Assembly (NCBI GenBank): GCA_033032865.1
Contig: JAWHQI010000277.1
Coordinates: 3,132,501-3,196,500 of the forward strand
Reading direction: 5' to 3'
DNA: 64,000 nt
Source: Dactylorhiza incarnata
Taxonomy: Eukaryota; Streptophyta; Magnoliopsida; Asparagales; Orchidaceae
Made by a program: the position numbers and the translations under genes. Shown in pieces: positions 11,002 to 22,541 of this stretch (the stretch's first letter is position 1; each line of letters opens with the position of its first letter). The notes beneath the pieces were generated by a model. The model made no database searches and was not told the DNA's origin. It was given only the letters and a program-made list of their open reading frames with translations.

Positions 11002-12360
11002 TGATGAGTCCTGATCATATACACATTTATGGACTCATCCGGGCCGTTATTTAGTCATTTCTCCGCACTTTAGCCTTGTTTTAGTTTATATTTGATAATC
11101 CATGCTAGGTGCACATCTTGGCCCACTTTGGTGTGATTTTCGTGCTTTTTGTCTTTAGTAGTATTCTTGTGCTGTTAGGTGCCACTTTCAGTGGCTAGAT
11201 CTGTGGTTATGCTGGAATAGGAGTCGTGCAAGTGTTCCCGGTGCAATTCTGCACAGGAACACTGCGCACGATCACCGGTTCTATTGCGCACGACCACTGG
11301 TCGTGCGCCACTGATCGTGTGCACTTAACCCTTTTCACGAGTTCTGTTTGGTGCAGTGTGCACGACCACCAACACCAGTGCGCACGACCACCGGTCGTGC
11401 GCCACTGCTCGTGCGCACTTATCATTTAATTTCCGAGTTCTGTTTGCTCCAGTGCGCACGACCATCAACTCCAGTGCGCACGACCACCGGTCGTGCGCCA
11501 CTGGTCGTGCGAACATTCTATTTTATAATTTCGTATTTTGCAGGTTCCACCCAGGCAGTGCGCACGATCGCAGAATTCCAGTGCGCACGACCACTGGTCG
11601 TGCGCCAATGATCGTGCGCAGTATTTAATCCAGCGCCTATTTAAACGCCTGTTGCGATTTTAGGGCGGATCGTTCATGCCGGGAGCGGGATTCCTGTTCC
11701 GTACGCCGCCGATCTCCACCGTGGGGAGCCTCCACTTCATCTTCACGTAGGGAGATCGTGACAGCTCTCTACGCCGGAAGCATTGTCCGTCCGAGTCCGG
11801 AGGTAGCCCGACAACCTACCATTCCGGCCGTGAACGGCCGCTAGTCTTCACCATCGGTTATTCCTTTCCTCTTTCCTCGTTGTACTCTTTGAACCATGTA
11901 AAACTCGAATATTGAGATGTTATTTGTTTAAATGAATGTCTCTTTGTTATTCTTCATGGTTTGGTTGTGATTCACTCCGATCTCATTCACTCACTCGCGC
12001 CCGCACGCAAGGTGTTTGACCCGCGTTAGCAAGAGCTAACGGCGGTTGTGAAGAGGTGTTTGCGACCCTCACCCTCTCGCATTCGAGCTCACTTCATCCG
12101 CCTCACGAAGCACGGCATCGCGGCCGTTGCATCCACCTCACTTTGCGAAGCGGTGTTTTCGACCCGCATTTCTTTTGTTATTGCTAAGATTAGGAAAACC
12201 AACCTAAAACCCCTCTTTGTGTTTGTTGAACGCTTGTGTAACAATCATCACTGCGCGATTCGTTCACCCATCCTGCATTCCTCAAGAGACCGACATCCGG
12301 GGAATTTATTCTCCACAATTATTACTTGACAGCGACCGGTGCACTTGCCGACACGCATCA
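11002..12360 (+). repeat. 3' LTR of H
   Basis: Runs from TGATGAGTCC to ACGCATCA (terminal TGATG/CATCA inverted repeat), 1359 bp. Hairpins with GCGCACGACC / GGTCGTGCGC arms occur across 11265-11625 (for example 11380-11402), followed by a TATTTAA box near 11638-11645. About 146 bp present in the left LTR is missing near 11740. Element A resumes at 12361. Confidence 0.9.
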
Positions 12361-14536
12361 GCGTTCCCTCGTCCTTCCACCAGTGCTTGAAGTTCCGCAG
12401 TGGAGGGGTACAGGTCCGGATCCGGGGGGATGCAAAGGTGGCGAGGCAGTGTTATGTGACTGTCGTCAACACTATCTCTTGGACAGCGGAGGCTGAAAAG
12501 GTGGATAGAGAGATAAAGGGACTGGAGGGGTCAGGTAGAGAAAGGAACGAAGGAGAAAGAGAGAGCAGCATCCCAGGAGAGGAGAAGGAAGTGGCTCCGG
12601 AGGAGCGTGACGAGCCGATGGAGGAGGAGGCTTCGGTGGAAGAGGAGACCCTGCCCAAGGGAAGGGAGGAAAAGGGCAGATGGGAAGAGCCGGCCCGGCT
12701 TGAGGCGGCTGAAGAAGTGGTCGAGATGGAGGTCACCACCCAAGGGGGAGAGTGGAAAAGGTGCGGATCAGCGGGGGTCTTGGCCCGGAGGACAGGAAGA
12801 GGATGCTGGAGTGCACCAGAGGAATGTAGACATCTTCACATGGAGCGCGGCGGACATGCCGGGCATCGATGCAGACGTGGCATGCCACCAACTCAACCTC
12901 GAACCAGGGGTCCGCCCCATCAGGCAGAAGAGGAGGGCCATCACCGACAAGCTGGAGGGGCCGATCCGCGAGGAGGTGGAAAAGCTCCTCAAAGCAGGTT
13001 TTGTATCGGAGATCCAGTATCTAGGCTGGGTCTCCAATGTCGTCATGGTGAAAAAGGGGGATAGCCGCTAACGTATGTGTATCGATTTTTCTATTTTGAA
13101 CAAAGCCTGTCCTAAGGATTGTTATCCTTTGCCTTGAATCGAAGCGCTGGTTGACTCAGCCGTCGGTTTTTCTGTAATGTCTTTCTTAGATGCTTTTTTA
13201 GGTTATCACCAGATTAGGATGCATCCTCCGGACGTAAAAGACGTCTCCTTCATCACAAGAGAGGGGTGTTACAGCTATAAGATGATGTCGTTCGGGCTAA
13301 AGAACGCAAGGGCGACATACCAAAGAATGATGGACTGGGTCTTTCGGGAGAAAAGAGGAAGAAACTTGGAGGTTTATGTAGATGACCTCATGGTCAAGAG
13401 TAAGAGCATGAGCTCTCACCTCCAAGACCTCGAGGAGACATTTTCCACTCTGCGCAAGTACAAAATGCGGCTGAACCCCATGAAGTGCATTTTTGGAGCC
13501 AGCAAGGGGAAGTTTCTGGGTCACCTCCTTACCCCAGCAGGGGTGGAGCCTAACCCGGATAAAGTTAAAGCCATAATGGAGTTGAGATCGCCGCAAAATG
13601 CTAAGGAAGTTCAGCGTCTAACTGGGAAGCTCGCGGGGTTGAGTAGGTTTCTCTCCCGGGATGGAGGGAAATGCGCCCCCTTCTTCAAGGTGTTGCGAGG
13701 TAACCCGAAGTTCGAATAGACGGGGGAATGTGAGGAGGCCTTCCAGGCCCTGAAGAGCCAGCTCGGCATGGCTCCGCTGCTCCAAGGTCCTAAGGAGGGA
13801 GAGGATCTATCCTTGTATCTCGGAGTCGGGGCTGAAGCTGTGAGCTCCATCTTAGTCCGGGAAGAGGGCAAGAAGCAGTTGCCCATTTACTATGTAAGCA
13901 AGCTCTTGAAGAAGGCAGAGCTCTGATACCCTATTTTAGAGAAACTGGCTTTCGCTCTAGGCATCTCGGCCAGGAAGCTCAGGCCATACTTCCAGGCTCA
14001 TTCGATCCAGGTGGTGACTGACCACCCCCTTCGCAAAATTTTTGAAGGGGTAGAACACTCGGGGAGGCTCGCGAAGTGGTCGGTAGAGTTAAGTGAATTC
14101 GACATCACCTTCGTCCCTCGGTTGTCGATGAAGGCTCAAGCATTTGCGGATTTCATGGCAGACTATGTGATCGAAATGGAGGAGGACCAAGCCCTTCGTC
14201 ACGTCCCATGGAAGCTATTGGTCGATGGGGTGTCAGGCAAGAATTCTCTAGGAGGAGGGGTGGTATTGGAGAGCCCTCATGGTGTGAAAATTGAACAAAT
14301 GCTAGTAATACATTTTCCCATCACCAACAACCAGGCGGAGTACGAAGCGGTGATTGCCGGCCTGCGTCTGGCCCAGGAGTTGGGAGTTCATGATGTGGAA
14401 GTCTTCACCGATTCGATGGTAATAGCCTCACAGATCAAAGGTGAATTTGAAGCCAGGGAGCCCACCCTCATGAGGTACCTAACCAAAGTAAGGGGTCTCA
14501 TTGGAGCATTCAAAACCTTCTCCATCAGACACATAC
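12361..14536 (+). pseudogene. pol: Tat-type gypsy RT and RNase H start (element A, second segment)
   Basis: Continues A after the Athila insertion: the protease tail (CLKFRSGGVQVRIRGDAKVARQCY), an acidic linker, the RT (MCIDF ... KNARATYQRMMDWVF ... VYVDDLMVKSKS at 13371-13403), the connection domain and the RNase H start (LVDGVSGKNSLGGG, about 14220-14260; NNQAEYEAVIAGLRLA). From 12607 to 14536 the frame is constant but holds four stops: TAA 13069 (Trp in D), TGA 13135 (Arg), TAG 13717 (Trp), TGA 13924 (Arg). There is a frameshift before 12760. The frame is cut after ...FSIRHI by solo LTR B and resumes at 52619. Confidence 0.9.
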
Positions 14537-15282
14537 TGTAAGATCCCTTTTTTTCTTTTAAAAACCCGGGTCTTATGCCCAGAACCGCCGCTTTGCGGTG
14601 ACACCATCACTCGGGAAGGTCACCACTACAAAACGCCGATCCTGCCGGCCATATTGATCACAGAAGAAGAAAAGTATAAACGAACAAATAGAAGTTCAAG
14701 TCCACAACTCACATGCTATATATAATAAATGTCCACATGGTATTACTGAAATAACAATGTTACAATAATAAAGGGCACATGCCCTGTACATCATGTCCTC
14801 ACTACAAGATCACTCGCGGAAGCTAACTACTAATCACTCTCTGATCCTGAAACTTGTGCTCCTGTACTAGACTGGCCCGCCTCCACCTGCACTGTCCTCT
14901 AGTGCTGCTGCATCTCCTCGATCCCCTAAAATGATATGGTCCACCGACCGTTAGTCAAAAAGACTAAGCCTTATGTTCCCCACCCCACCCCCAATGGCTC
15001 CTAGGCACCGTGTGGGAGGATGAAGCGGAGGACAGCAAGCGGTATAACAAAGAGCAGATGACGGCGGATCTATCTACAGGAAATGTCTACAACTACACAT
15101 GTGTATATAGATAATTGAAGCAGTAAAAGAGCATATTAAGAGCAGGTAAAGAATAAGTAAAGGCAGTATATAAAAACATGTACATAATAGAAAAGTAACC
15201 ATTGATTTATAGGAATGCCCATACAAACCTATAGACCAAGGGGTCGCTTAGCAAGACCTATCGTATAAGAAGTCCCATAACC
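14537..15282. repeat. Solo LTR B, first piece
   Basis: Starts TGTAAGATCCC at the CATAC duplication and ends with TAACC (15278-15282), the duplication made by element G. No gene is seen. Confidence 0.8.
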
Positions 15283-15985
15283 TGTTGAAACCAAAGATGT
15301 ACCCCCGCGCTTTGCGACTAGAAAGACGGAGGTTGCGGATTGCTGGTTACTTAGAGAGAAGAGAATGAGACCGCTAGCAGCGGTCGAGGCCGGACTTCGC
15401 CCGTCACGGCAAATGCCACTCCTGTGACGGGCTTTCCTTTGATTAAAGTAAGAGAGTTACAGCGGGTTACAAGTGCAAGCCGGCCGGTCAAGCAGGTCGC
15501 AAGACAGGGAACTCGAGTCCGCAGCTCAAACAAGCGAGCTCCTAGATTCGAGTGTCCGTGCCTTGGGAATGTTGCCGCCCCCTATTTATAGGCTTGGGGG
15601 CCTGCCCGAACGGGCAGGGATAAAATAACCGCCTGCCCGGGTACAGGAGAAACGGGCAGGCGGTGACGGGATTTAGAAGGGAAAGAGAAGAGAAGCCGCG
15701 CGGTTTAGCGGCTTGGGCTCCCGGTCTTCCTTTGGCTTGGCCTGGAGGTGTAGTGACCAAGGAGACGTTCCAACCCGGGCGGTCTCATACCAGAGGCCGT
15801 GATTTGCCTTTGGGACTTGTCCTTGGCTGATCTTCATTCTTTGGAAACGACTTGAGGGCTCAGACCGCCCGATCTGCGTTGGTTGGTGCTGGATGTCTTT
15901 TACTGAGACTGGTCCGGGCGATCTTGAGCTTTAGACCGCCCAATCTGGGAGTAGCACCATTCGGAAGCGGTCTCTTGGGTAAACA
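15283..15985 (-). repeat. 3' LTR of G
   Basis: 703 bp, TGTTGAAACC to GGGTAAACA as read on the plus strand. CTATTTATAG at 15582-15591 is the minus-strand TATA box. Confidence 0.92.
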
Positions 15986-16176
15986 TAATCCCGCATATTT
16001 TTAAACTCAGAGGAGATTTCAAAAATATCAGTTCTATCCGAAAGACCGCACCCGACTTGTGCTTTCAGCTATAAAATTGCCTGAGAGCTCTCCCCTTTCA
16101 TAATTCTCCAGAGATCACGGGTCGCTACTCGCCGATTGCGGTTAGAATTTTTCAGATCGGCACCCCTTCAATCAGA
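15986..16176 (+). promoter_or_regulatory. Candidate promoter of antisense gene aORF1 (G)
   Basis: CTATAAAATT at 16069-16078 lies upstream of the aORF1 coding region and points away from the pol genes. The minus-strand polypurine tract next to the LTR lies in the same stretch. No start codon can be fixed. Confidence 0.45.
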
Positions 16177-18265
16177 TTGAACTTCCTCGATTCCCTTCAG
16201 ACCCGCGTTGATAAGGGGGAGACCGGAAGAAAACCGAGGAAAGGAAAGATAAAGATGCTCGGAAGAAGAAGAGTCATCGGTCTGACAAGGCCGGGCGATC
16301 TCCGAAGACAGAACCTTCCGGGTATAAGAAGAAAACTGGGGAAAGAACTGCGCAGGAAAGAAAAACCGCCGAGGAATTGTCGGCAAAGGAAAGAGACATT
16401 GAGACGGAGGCGGCGAAGATAAAAGCCGCAAGAGAAATAGTAGCTAAGGCCGAAGCTGAAGAAGAAGCGGCCAAGGCGAAAACCGCTGAAGAAGCGGCCA
16501 AGGCGAAAAACCGCTGAAGAAGAAGCGGCCAAGGCTAAAACCGCTGAAGAAGAAGCGGCTAAAGCTAAAGAAGAAGCGGTTAAAGCTAAGGCCATTGAAG
16601 AGGAAGTGATTAAAGCCAAAGCGGCGGTGGAGGAGGCGGCTAGGGTCGAAGCCGCCGGGGTCTTGTCATCTGAGGAGAAAATCCTCGGAAAGAAGTTGGT
16701 AGAACCCGAAGTGGACCATCTCACACCTTCCTTCGACATAGATTTTACCTCATCAGGGACTCCTCTCATGAAGCTAAATATTGGAGAAGAAGGCGAAGTT
16801 GTCTCCTCCAGGCCGGATGGATCGTCTATCTCACCGGTTTTGATTATTGACGATTCCAGCCCTACAAGGCAGATCATCCCAGAGTCGGGGAAGAAAAAGA
16901 AGAGAAAGAGGGGTCATTCGTCAGCCGAGCGAATTGCCAAGAAACTTCAAAAGTTGAAGGCTGGAAACAAAGCCTTTAAGAAACCGACGGCGGACTGTCT
17001 TCAACATGATCCGCGCGTGAAAGAGGAAGTCGACCCGCCCAATACCCCTCTTGCCAAGTCGGGCGATCTCATCCCAGATTCTGCGACTAGTATGTCGATC
17101 GGGGGCATCCTCAGAGGGATGGATGATTTTTTGAATAAAGATATGTTACTTGATAACCCCGTGACTTCGAGCCAAATTGTTTCTCCTGACGAAAATACTG
17201 GTGATTCTGAGAAGACCGCTCGAGAAGAGAAAGACCAGACCCTAGCTGGCCTGCGCTTAATAGGTGTAAAGGCGGAGAAGATACGGTCGCAAGGCAATTC
17301 GCAGCTGCCCGACCCATTCGCTCCAGGTAAGCCCGGTGCGGATTATGAAACTATCCGCTTCTTCATTCCGCGACCTCGGAAAAAGCAAAATAAACTGTTG
17401 TTGAATCCGCCGCCGAGCTTCTTCCCCCTTCCTACTCAATCGCTGGCCGCTAGACGAAAGATTACTGAACGGACGTGGCGAGAACAACGCCGAAGAATGG
17501 ATACAGAACAGTTGAAGCGGCCTGTTTATTCAGGCATTTCAACTTTTATAATTCCTTAATTATTCTATCCTCCTTTGGCTGTGCTAATTACAATTTTCTC
17601 TTGTAGACAAACCGGAGGACATGGTGAGACCGGGCGACCTGATCTCTAGCCTTCCACCTCTCCCCCAGATGCCGAATCTTATGCCAATATTGAATTCCAG
17701 ACAGGTGGAGCTGGCCAACCTTCAGTTTCTTCTGAGTAACCTGGAAGTGAAGATAAGAGAGATGGAGAAGAAAGAAGAGGCCGCCCGGGTTGCGCTAGAG
17801 GTTGAAAGGAAAGAAAGACAAGAGGAGCGTCTGGCGATCGAGGCCCATTTAGAGGCGGCGCGGGCTGACCTAGAGACCGCGCGGGCTGAGCTGAAGGCCG
17901 AGAAGAAAAGAAGGCCGGAGAACGAGGGAGCGTTGGAGGCTCGACTGGAATTTGAGAAGAAGGCGCGACTTGAAAAGGAACAGATGCTGATAGATCAAAT
18001 CGCTACAATAACCGCGCGTCTTGATAGAGAGAAAAGCATGTCCTCGAAGCTTGAGGATGACTGTAAATATTATCAAAACAAATATCTTCGTATGACCAGA
18101 GAGATTGGCGAGAGCCGGCGCTCGTCTACTGATGAAAGAGCTCGGATGCCGAACCGCCCGGCTGTTGGGGCGAGCTCTAATCCTTTACTTATTAGGGCGT
18201 CTGATCCTTCCGCGAATGATCCTGCCGGGCCCCTTCTGCTCGTACGATCCTTGCTGCGCGGGTAG
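16177..18265 (+). pseudogene. Antisense gene aORF1 of G, coiled-coil-rich
   Basis: Lies opposite to gag-pol, next to the 3' LTR, like aORF1 of D. It encodes a very charged Lys/Glu/Ala protein: repeats of the EEAAKAKTA type (about 16440-16660), a Ser/Pro/Lys middle with a basic KKKKRKRG cluster (about 16890), and a long Glu/Arg/Ala coiled coil (about 17690-18100). A single extra A in the run near 16506 shifts the frame inside the repeats. The pieces 16606-17559 and 17621-18265 are each open; an intron probably joins them, with an acceptor TTCTCTTGTAG ending at 17607 and possible donors near 17325 or 17524. The start is not clear. Function is unknown; it is probably a retroelement passenger gene of the kind reported as extra ORFs in the Tat lineage. 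Confidence 0.6.
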
Positions 18266-18806
18266 AAAGGGACGCCGCGCGGCTTCATAGCACGCTCAAT
18301 CATATCCACTATCACTCAAGTCAAATTTATAGCCTTCTTATTCAGACCGGTGACCAGGTCGCGCGGCTTCATCGTGAGGATAATCCCCAAGAGTCGTGTC
18401 AGCCATAAGCGGCTTTTAACTTTTCATGAACTATGTCTGTAATAATTTTTTCTCTTATTTACTCCCCGGGATGAACTGATGTTCTGGTTTACTTTGGATA
18501 GTATTTTCTTTTAGCGCCTTCTGTTGCGCCTATAATATGCATAGTTTATGCCGAATTGATGTGCAGGTCGCGCGACTAGCGCTGGATGCTTGTGATTTCT
18601 TGTCGAACTTTCATGTTTATTATAAGTTTTTGCTTAGTCGGTCTGACTTGCCTATGCGCAGGCTATCGCTCTTTTCTTTTATCTGTGCCGCTTTACGTTA
18701 TAATCCGCGCGGCTTGACGCCATATCCGCGCTATAATTTGGTTATTTGCAGATCACTATCTCTATAAGTAGTAAGAATTACGGCGATTCATTCCATACTT
18801 TCTGAA
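18266..18806 (+). promoter_or_regulatory. Spacer and candidate promoter of aORF2 (G)
   Basis: 540 bp without a convincing gene. CTATAATTTG at about 18731 and CTATAAGTAG at about 18762 precede the aORF2 ATG at 18807; the former is at a more usual distance. Confidence 0.4.
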
Positions 18807-20643
18807 ATGGCGCAAGCTAAGCAGCAGTCGTTGCGGTCTGAGAAAGCTCACGCGATCCGAACTGACGCGGCTTCTGCTTTTCGATCGGCCAATCATAAGG
18901 AATGCCGCTTAACTCAAAGCGAGTTAGATGATTTTATTGCAGAATACATGGTTGGAAGCAATGTAACCGCCCGGCTTCCGTTACGTGACGAGCAGATAAA
19001 TTCTTCGTCTTCTACTAAGATCGTCATTCCCGTCGATCACTTTAAGTATGGCTTCAGATTTCCCCCTCCTCTTGAAGTCATCACTATTCTCGATCACTAC
19101 GGGGTCGTGCCCGGACAGCTTCCGCCGAATTCCATTGCCTCTATTTATAGTTTTATCTCGTATCTGCGGTCAGAGCGAGTTACTTTTTCGATTTCTTTGT
19201 TTCGAAACTTCTTTTCCGTGCGGTCAACTCCGGGCGCCGGAACTTCTATTTTTAGAGGTCATATCTATTTTGGATGCCGGGGAATGAAAGTTGTGAACCT
19301 TGCGAACAAGGTTGCGAGCTGGTCCGAGCGGTATGCTATGTTTGAAGGCCCCCTAGGGCTGTTGCAGGTCAACCCGCAAGCGAGGAGTGCGACGGACTTC
19401 AAGTCGGTTAAGCTCGGAGAAGCGGAGCAGAAGATCTTCGAATCCTTGGAGAATGAGCGACTTGATGTGAACTATTACATTCCCTTGTTCGCGCAGCTGG
19501 CGGATGTTCGCCCGGAGGACAGTAAGCTTCTCCTCAACTCGTCATTTTATAATCGTGCGGACTATTTTCTTAAGCCTTAAATTCCTGCAGCTGCCACAGT
19601 CGTTCCTTTGAACAAGCCGGTTACTCCAGCCGCTCCAGTTCTGACCCAAAGGGAGAAAAGACAAAAGAAATCCGACCCGCAGTGGTCTGAAGATGAGAGC
19701 TCGGCTTCTTCGGGCGATTTAGAGCTTCTTCGTTCTTGCAGTAATCCGCGCGATCTGAAGGGAAAGCCGACGGTCCTTTGGCATAAGGATGATGACTGCG
19801 TGCAGTTATCCACTGCTCTCCCATTCTGGGGGAGTGATAAAATTAGCCGGCATGCGTTAGCCGCTGGGGCCGCCATGTATGGCCGAAAAACTTTGAAGAG
19901 ATTGAAGAGAGTTCCGGAAGAGGAACTTTCCAGAGTAGCCGCACAGGCCGGCGCCTGGGGTTTTGCGGCCAACCATTTTATGGCCCTTTCGTATAAACGA
20001 CTGGTATCGGCCCATACTTATCTGGAGAAGAAGTTCGCCGAATAGGCCGATGAGAATGCTAAGCTTAAGGAGATTATTGCAGTAAGTTTTCGACAAACAC
20101 TTCGGGCTCATCATTTTCAGACCGCGCGACCTGATATCTATTCTCTTTTTGTAGCATCAATATGATATGGACAACCCGGACTTCCAGGACAAGGTCTTCC
20201 CTCATGTAGCCGAATGGATTGATGGTGCTCTGAATCGCTTACGAGATCGGGACGGCCTGGCCGATGGCTTTGAGGATACAACCTTCCCGGATCTTTATCC
20301 CAGCCTGAAGGACAAATTAAACGAAATAACCCGTCAAGCCAAGGGGAAAAACAAGGTCGAATCTAGTAGCACTGAGGAAGAGAGCAGTGAAGGTGAAATC
20401 GAGAAAGATCCTGCCACGAATGTCGAAGGAGAAAGAGATGGCTCTGATGTAGAAACCAGCGATTCTAAAGAGACCGGACAGTCTCGGACTCGCAAGTCGG
20501 GCGGCTCAGGTACTTCGGAAAGCTCGAGTGGTAGCTCCTCGGGTTCCTCCACTCCCAGCAGAGGATATTCGCCTGACGTAAACATTTCTGGCGACGAAGA
20601 TTCCAGTTCCCCTGCAACCAAGAAACTCAAGACGGACGAGTAG
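18807..20643 (+). pseudogene. Antisense gene aORF2 of G, three exons, one stop
   Basis: Exons 18807-19521, 19591-20081 and 20155-20643 give 564 codons. Introns are 69 and 73 bp (donors GTAAGC and GTAAGT; acceptors CTGCAG and TTTGTAG) in phases 1 and 0, the same positions and phases as aORF2 of D. The TAA at 19578 falls inside intron 1; the only exonic stop is TAG 20043, probably a former CAG. Residues 75-110 contain FKYGFRFPPPLEVITILDHY and YGVVPGQLPPNSIA, the hallmark of the 'putative gypsy type transposon' family (PF04195, from memory). The C-terminus is acidic and Ser-rich. The biochemical role is unknown. Confidence 0.8.
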
Positions 20644-22541
20644 TTCCTTTTGTATTTTTCTTTTGAATTTCGTTTACTTTTGCACGACCGGTCGGTTTGG
20701 TTTTTGTTAACCGGTCAGTCATGAATCAATGTAAAGATATTTTGAAAATGGAATGGAAAATTTTTACCTGTTCAGCGGTTTGTCTTTACTTACTTGTGTT
20801 CACTGCGATCTCCTTCTGTGTTAGATAATTGACCCTTCTAACCAAGTCGTGCGACTTAATGTTTTAGCTCACCCGGTTAGAATAATAATCTTCATAGGAT
20901 CAATAGCAAAAAACTCAATCTCATAGCTTGCTTCTTCAATCCGGATCGAGCTGACTTGATTCATCCCGAGAAGGTGTTAACTTATTATGAATGTATTATG
21001 ATATCCCGGGAGCCGGACATAACCAAGCCGCGCGGTTGTTACTAGATTCTGCATACTTGTTTTTCAGGATAAAGAATGCCAAGTCATAAGAACAACCCAC
21101 AGACCGAGCGGCCAGTATTTTAACTCAAGCGACTTGCAATTGAGACTGCTGCAAGCCCCATCCTCGTGAATATAGCTATAACCGATCAGGGAATTGACAA
21201 AACCAAGTCATGCGACCATATCATGGCTTTGCAAGGCAGAATACAAAATCATAAGAAGAATAGCCGATAAACCGCGCGATTAACATTTAACCAGAACGAT
21301 TTATATAACGGCTTTACATAACATCAGCTAACAACCCGCACGGACTGCATATAATTTGCGCGGTTAGCAGCTTTGATACTTGTAATGAGAATCATAATCA
21401 TTTAATCGAGAAGAGCCAATTATTAACCGAACGAATCGAATTGAAACCCATAAATATAGATCCATGACCCGAATGGCGAGGTCGACCGATCATGATTATT
21501 CTCGATCCCCCAATATTTGCCTTGACTTTTTATTGTCCTGTTTATTTCAAACCGTCCGATCTGAAAATCACACCGTATGACATCTTTGGGACCTGTTCAT
21601 TCTAAACCGCCCGGTTTGATAACCAGATCCTGATAAATACTTATTTCAAACCGCCCGGTTTGAGTATAAAGTTGGCCGGTTTGTGACGCACATATGAATC
21701 CTGCTTTTTTCTTCAAATGGTCTAGAATGACCATATACGATGAAGTAATTCCCTGTAATGTAAAAAGATGACTACAGGCCAGATGACCAAGTGGGCAGGT
21801 GTGCCTAGGTGGCGAACATTGCTTTCCTCAAGTGGTCATGAGGGCTGTAAGTGACTCGACTACTCTCCTGCTTAGGGATCACAAGCTGAGTTGATCAATT
21901 GGGCAGGTGTGGTTATGTCGCGGGGGCTCTACCGACATTGCTTTCCTCAGAGGGATCAACTCAGTTGTGGGTTGTAAACGACTCGACTGCTCTCTCGCCT
22001 GGGGTTACAAGCCGAGTTGATCAATTGGGCAGGTGTGGTTATGCCGCGGGGGCTCTACCGACATTGCTTTCCTCAGAGAGATCAACTCAGTTGTGGGTTC
22101 CGCCCAGGCGTTGCTTGAGAGTACCTTGGAGTATTCGATGATTATAGACTAAGATGATCAGTTGGGCAGGTGTGATTATGCCGCGGGGGCTTTACCGACA
22201 TTGCTTTCCTCAGAAAGATCATCAAAGTTATAACCATATCCCTTTCGGAGTATGATAGAGCTAAACAATCACCCGGACTTGGTGCGTTAGATATCTACCG
22301 AGATCTGAGATTCTGAAGACCACCGCACGGGAATTGGCAAGCTGCCACTACACATGTGCGAAAACTCCCCGCTACATGTGGTCGACGTGGGCTTACACTA
22401 ATGACTACAATCCAAGGGGGTTCAAGCAGAATTCAGCGATGTCTCTGCGGTTCAGTGAGTTTGATATATGAAGAAAGTATGAAAAATTTAGACAAGAAGA
22501 AGTGTCAGTACGGGGCTTTTCATTGAATATCTAAAAAATGC
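20644..22541. other. Noncoding 3' region of G with a 126-bp tandem repeat
   Basis: No gene. From about 21785 to 22215 a unit of about 126 bp, marked by TTGGGCAGGTGTG (21897, 22023, 22160) and CCGACATTGCTTTCCTCAG, is repeated about four times. The rest is rich in scattered AACCGCCCGGTTTG-type motifs (for example 21605-21670). Confidence 0.7.

Larger units (their letters stand above)
5634..12360 (+). mobile_element. Athila-type non-autonomous element H (Gag-protease only)
   Basis: Two LTR copies (5634-6780 and 11002-12360) flank a tRNA-Asp-type primer site, one intact Gag-protease ORF and a polypurine tract. RT, RNase H and integrase are absent, which fits the TR-GAG class of non-autonomous plant elements. 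It sits inside the protease region of element A. The left LTR lacks its first 358 bp together with about 190 bp of A; the right LTR has its own internal gap of about 146 bp. The aligned LTR parts differ at only about half a dozen positions per kilobase by eye, so this is the youngest large insertion in the window. Confidence 0.88.

Noticed and set aside
12339..12760. New start of a gene at 12339
   Set aside because: The ORF begins inside the Athila LTR and continues as the interrupted protease-RT frame of element A.
19578..19580. TAA as the end of G aORF2
   Set aside because: It lies inside a 69-bp GT-AG intron (19522-19590) at the same place and phase as intron 1 of D aORF2.
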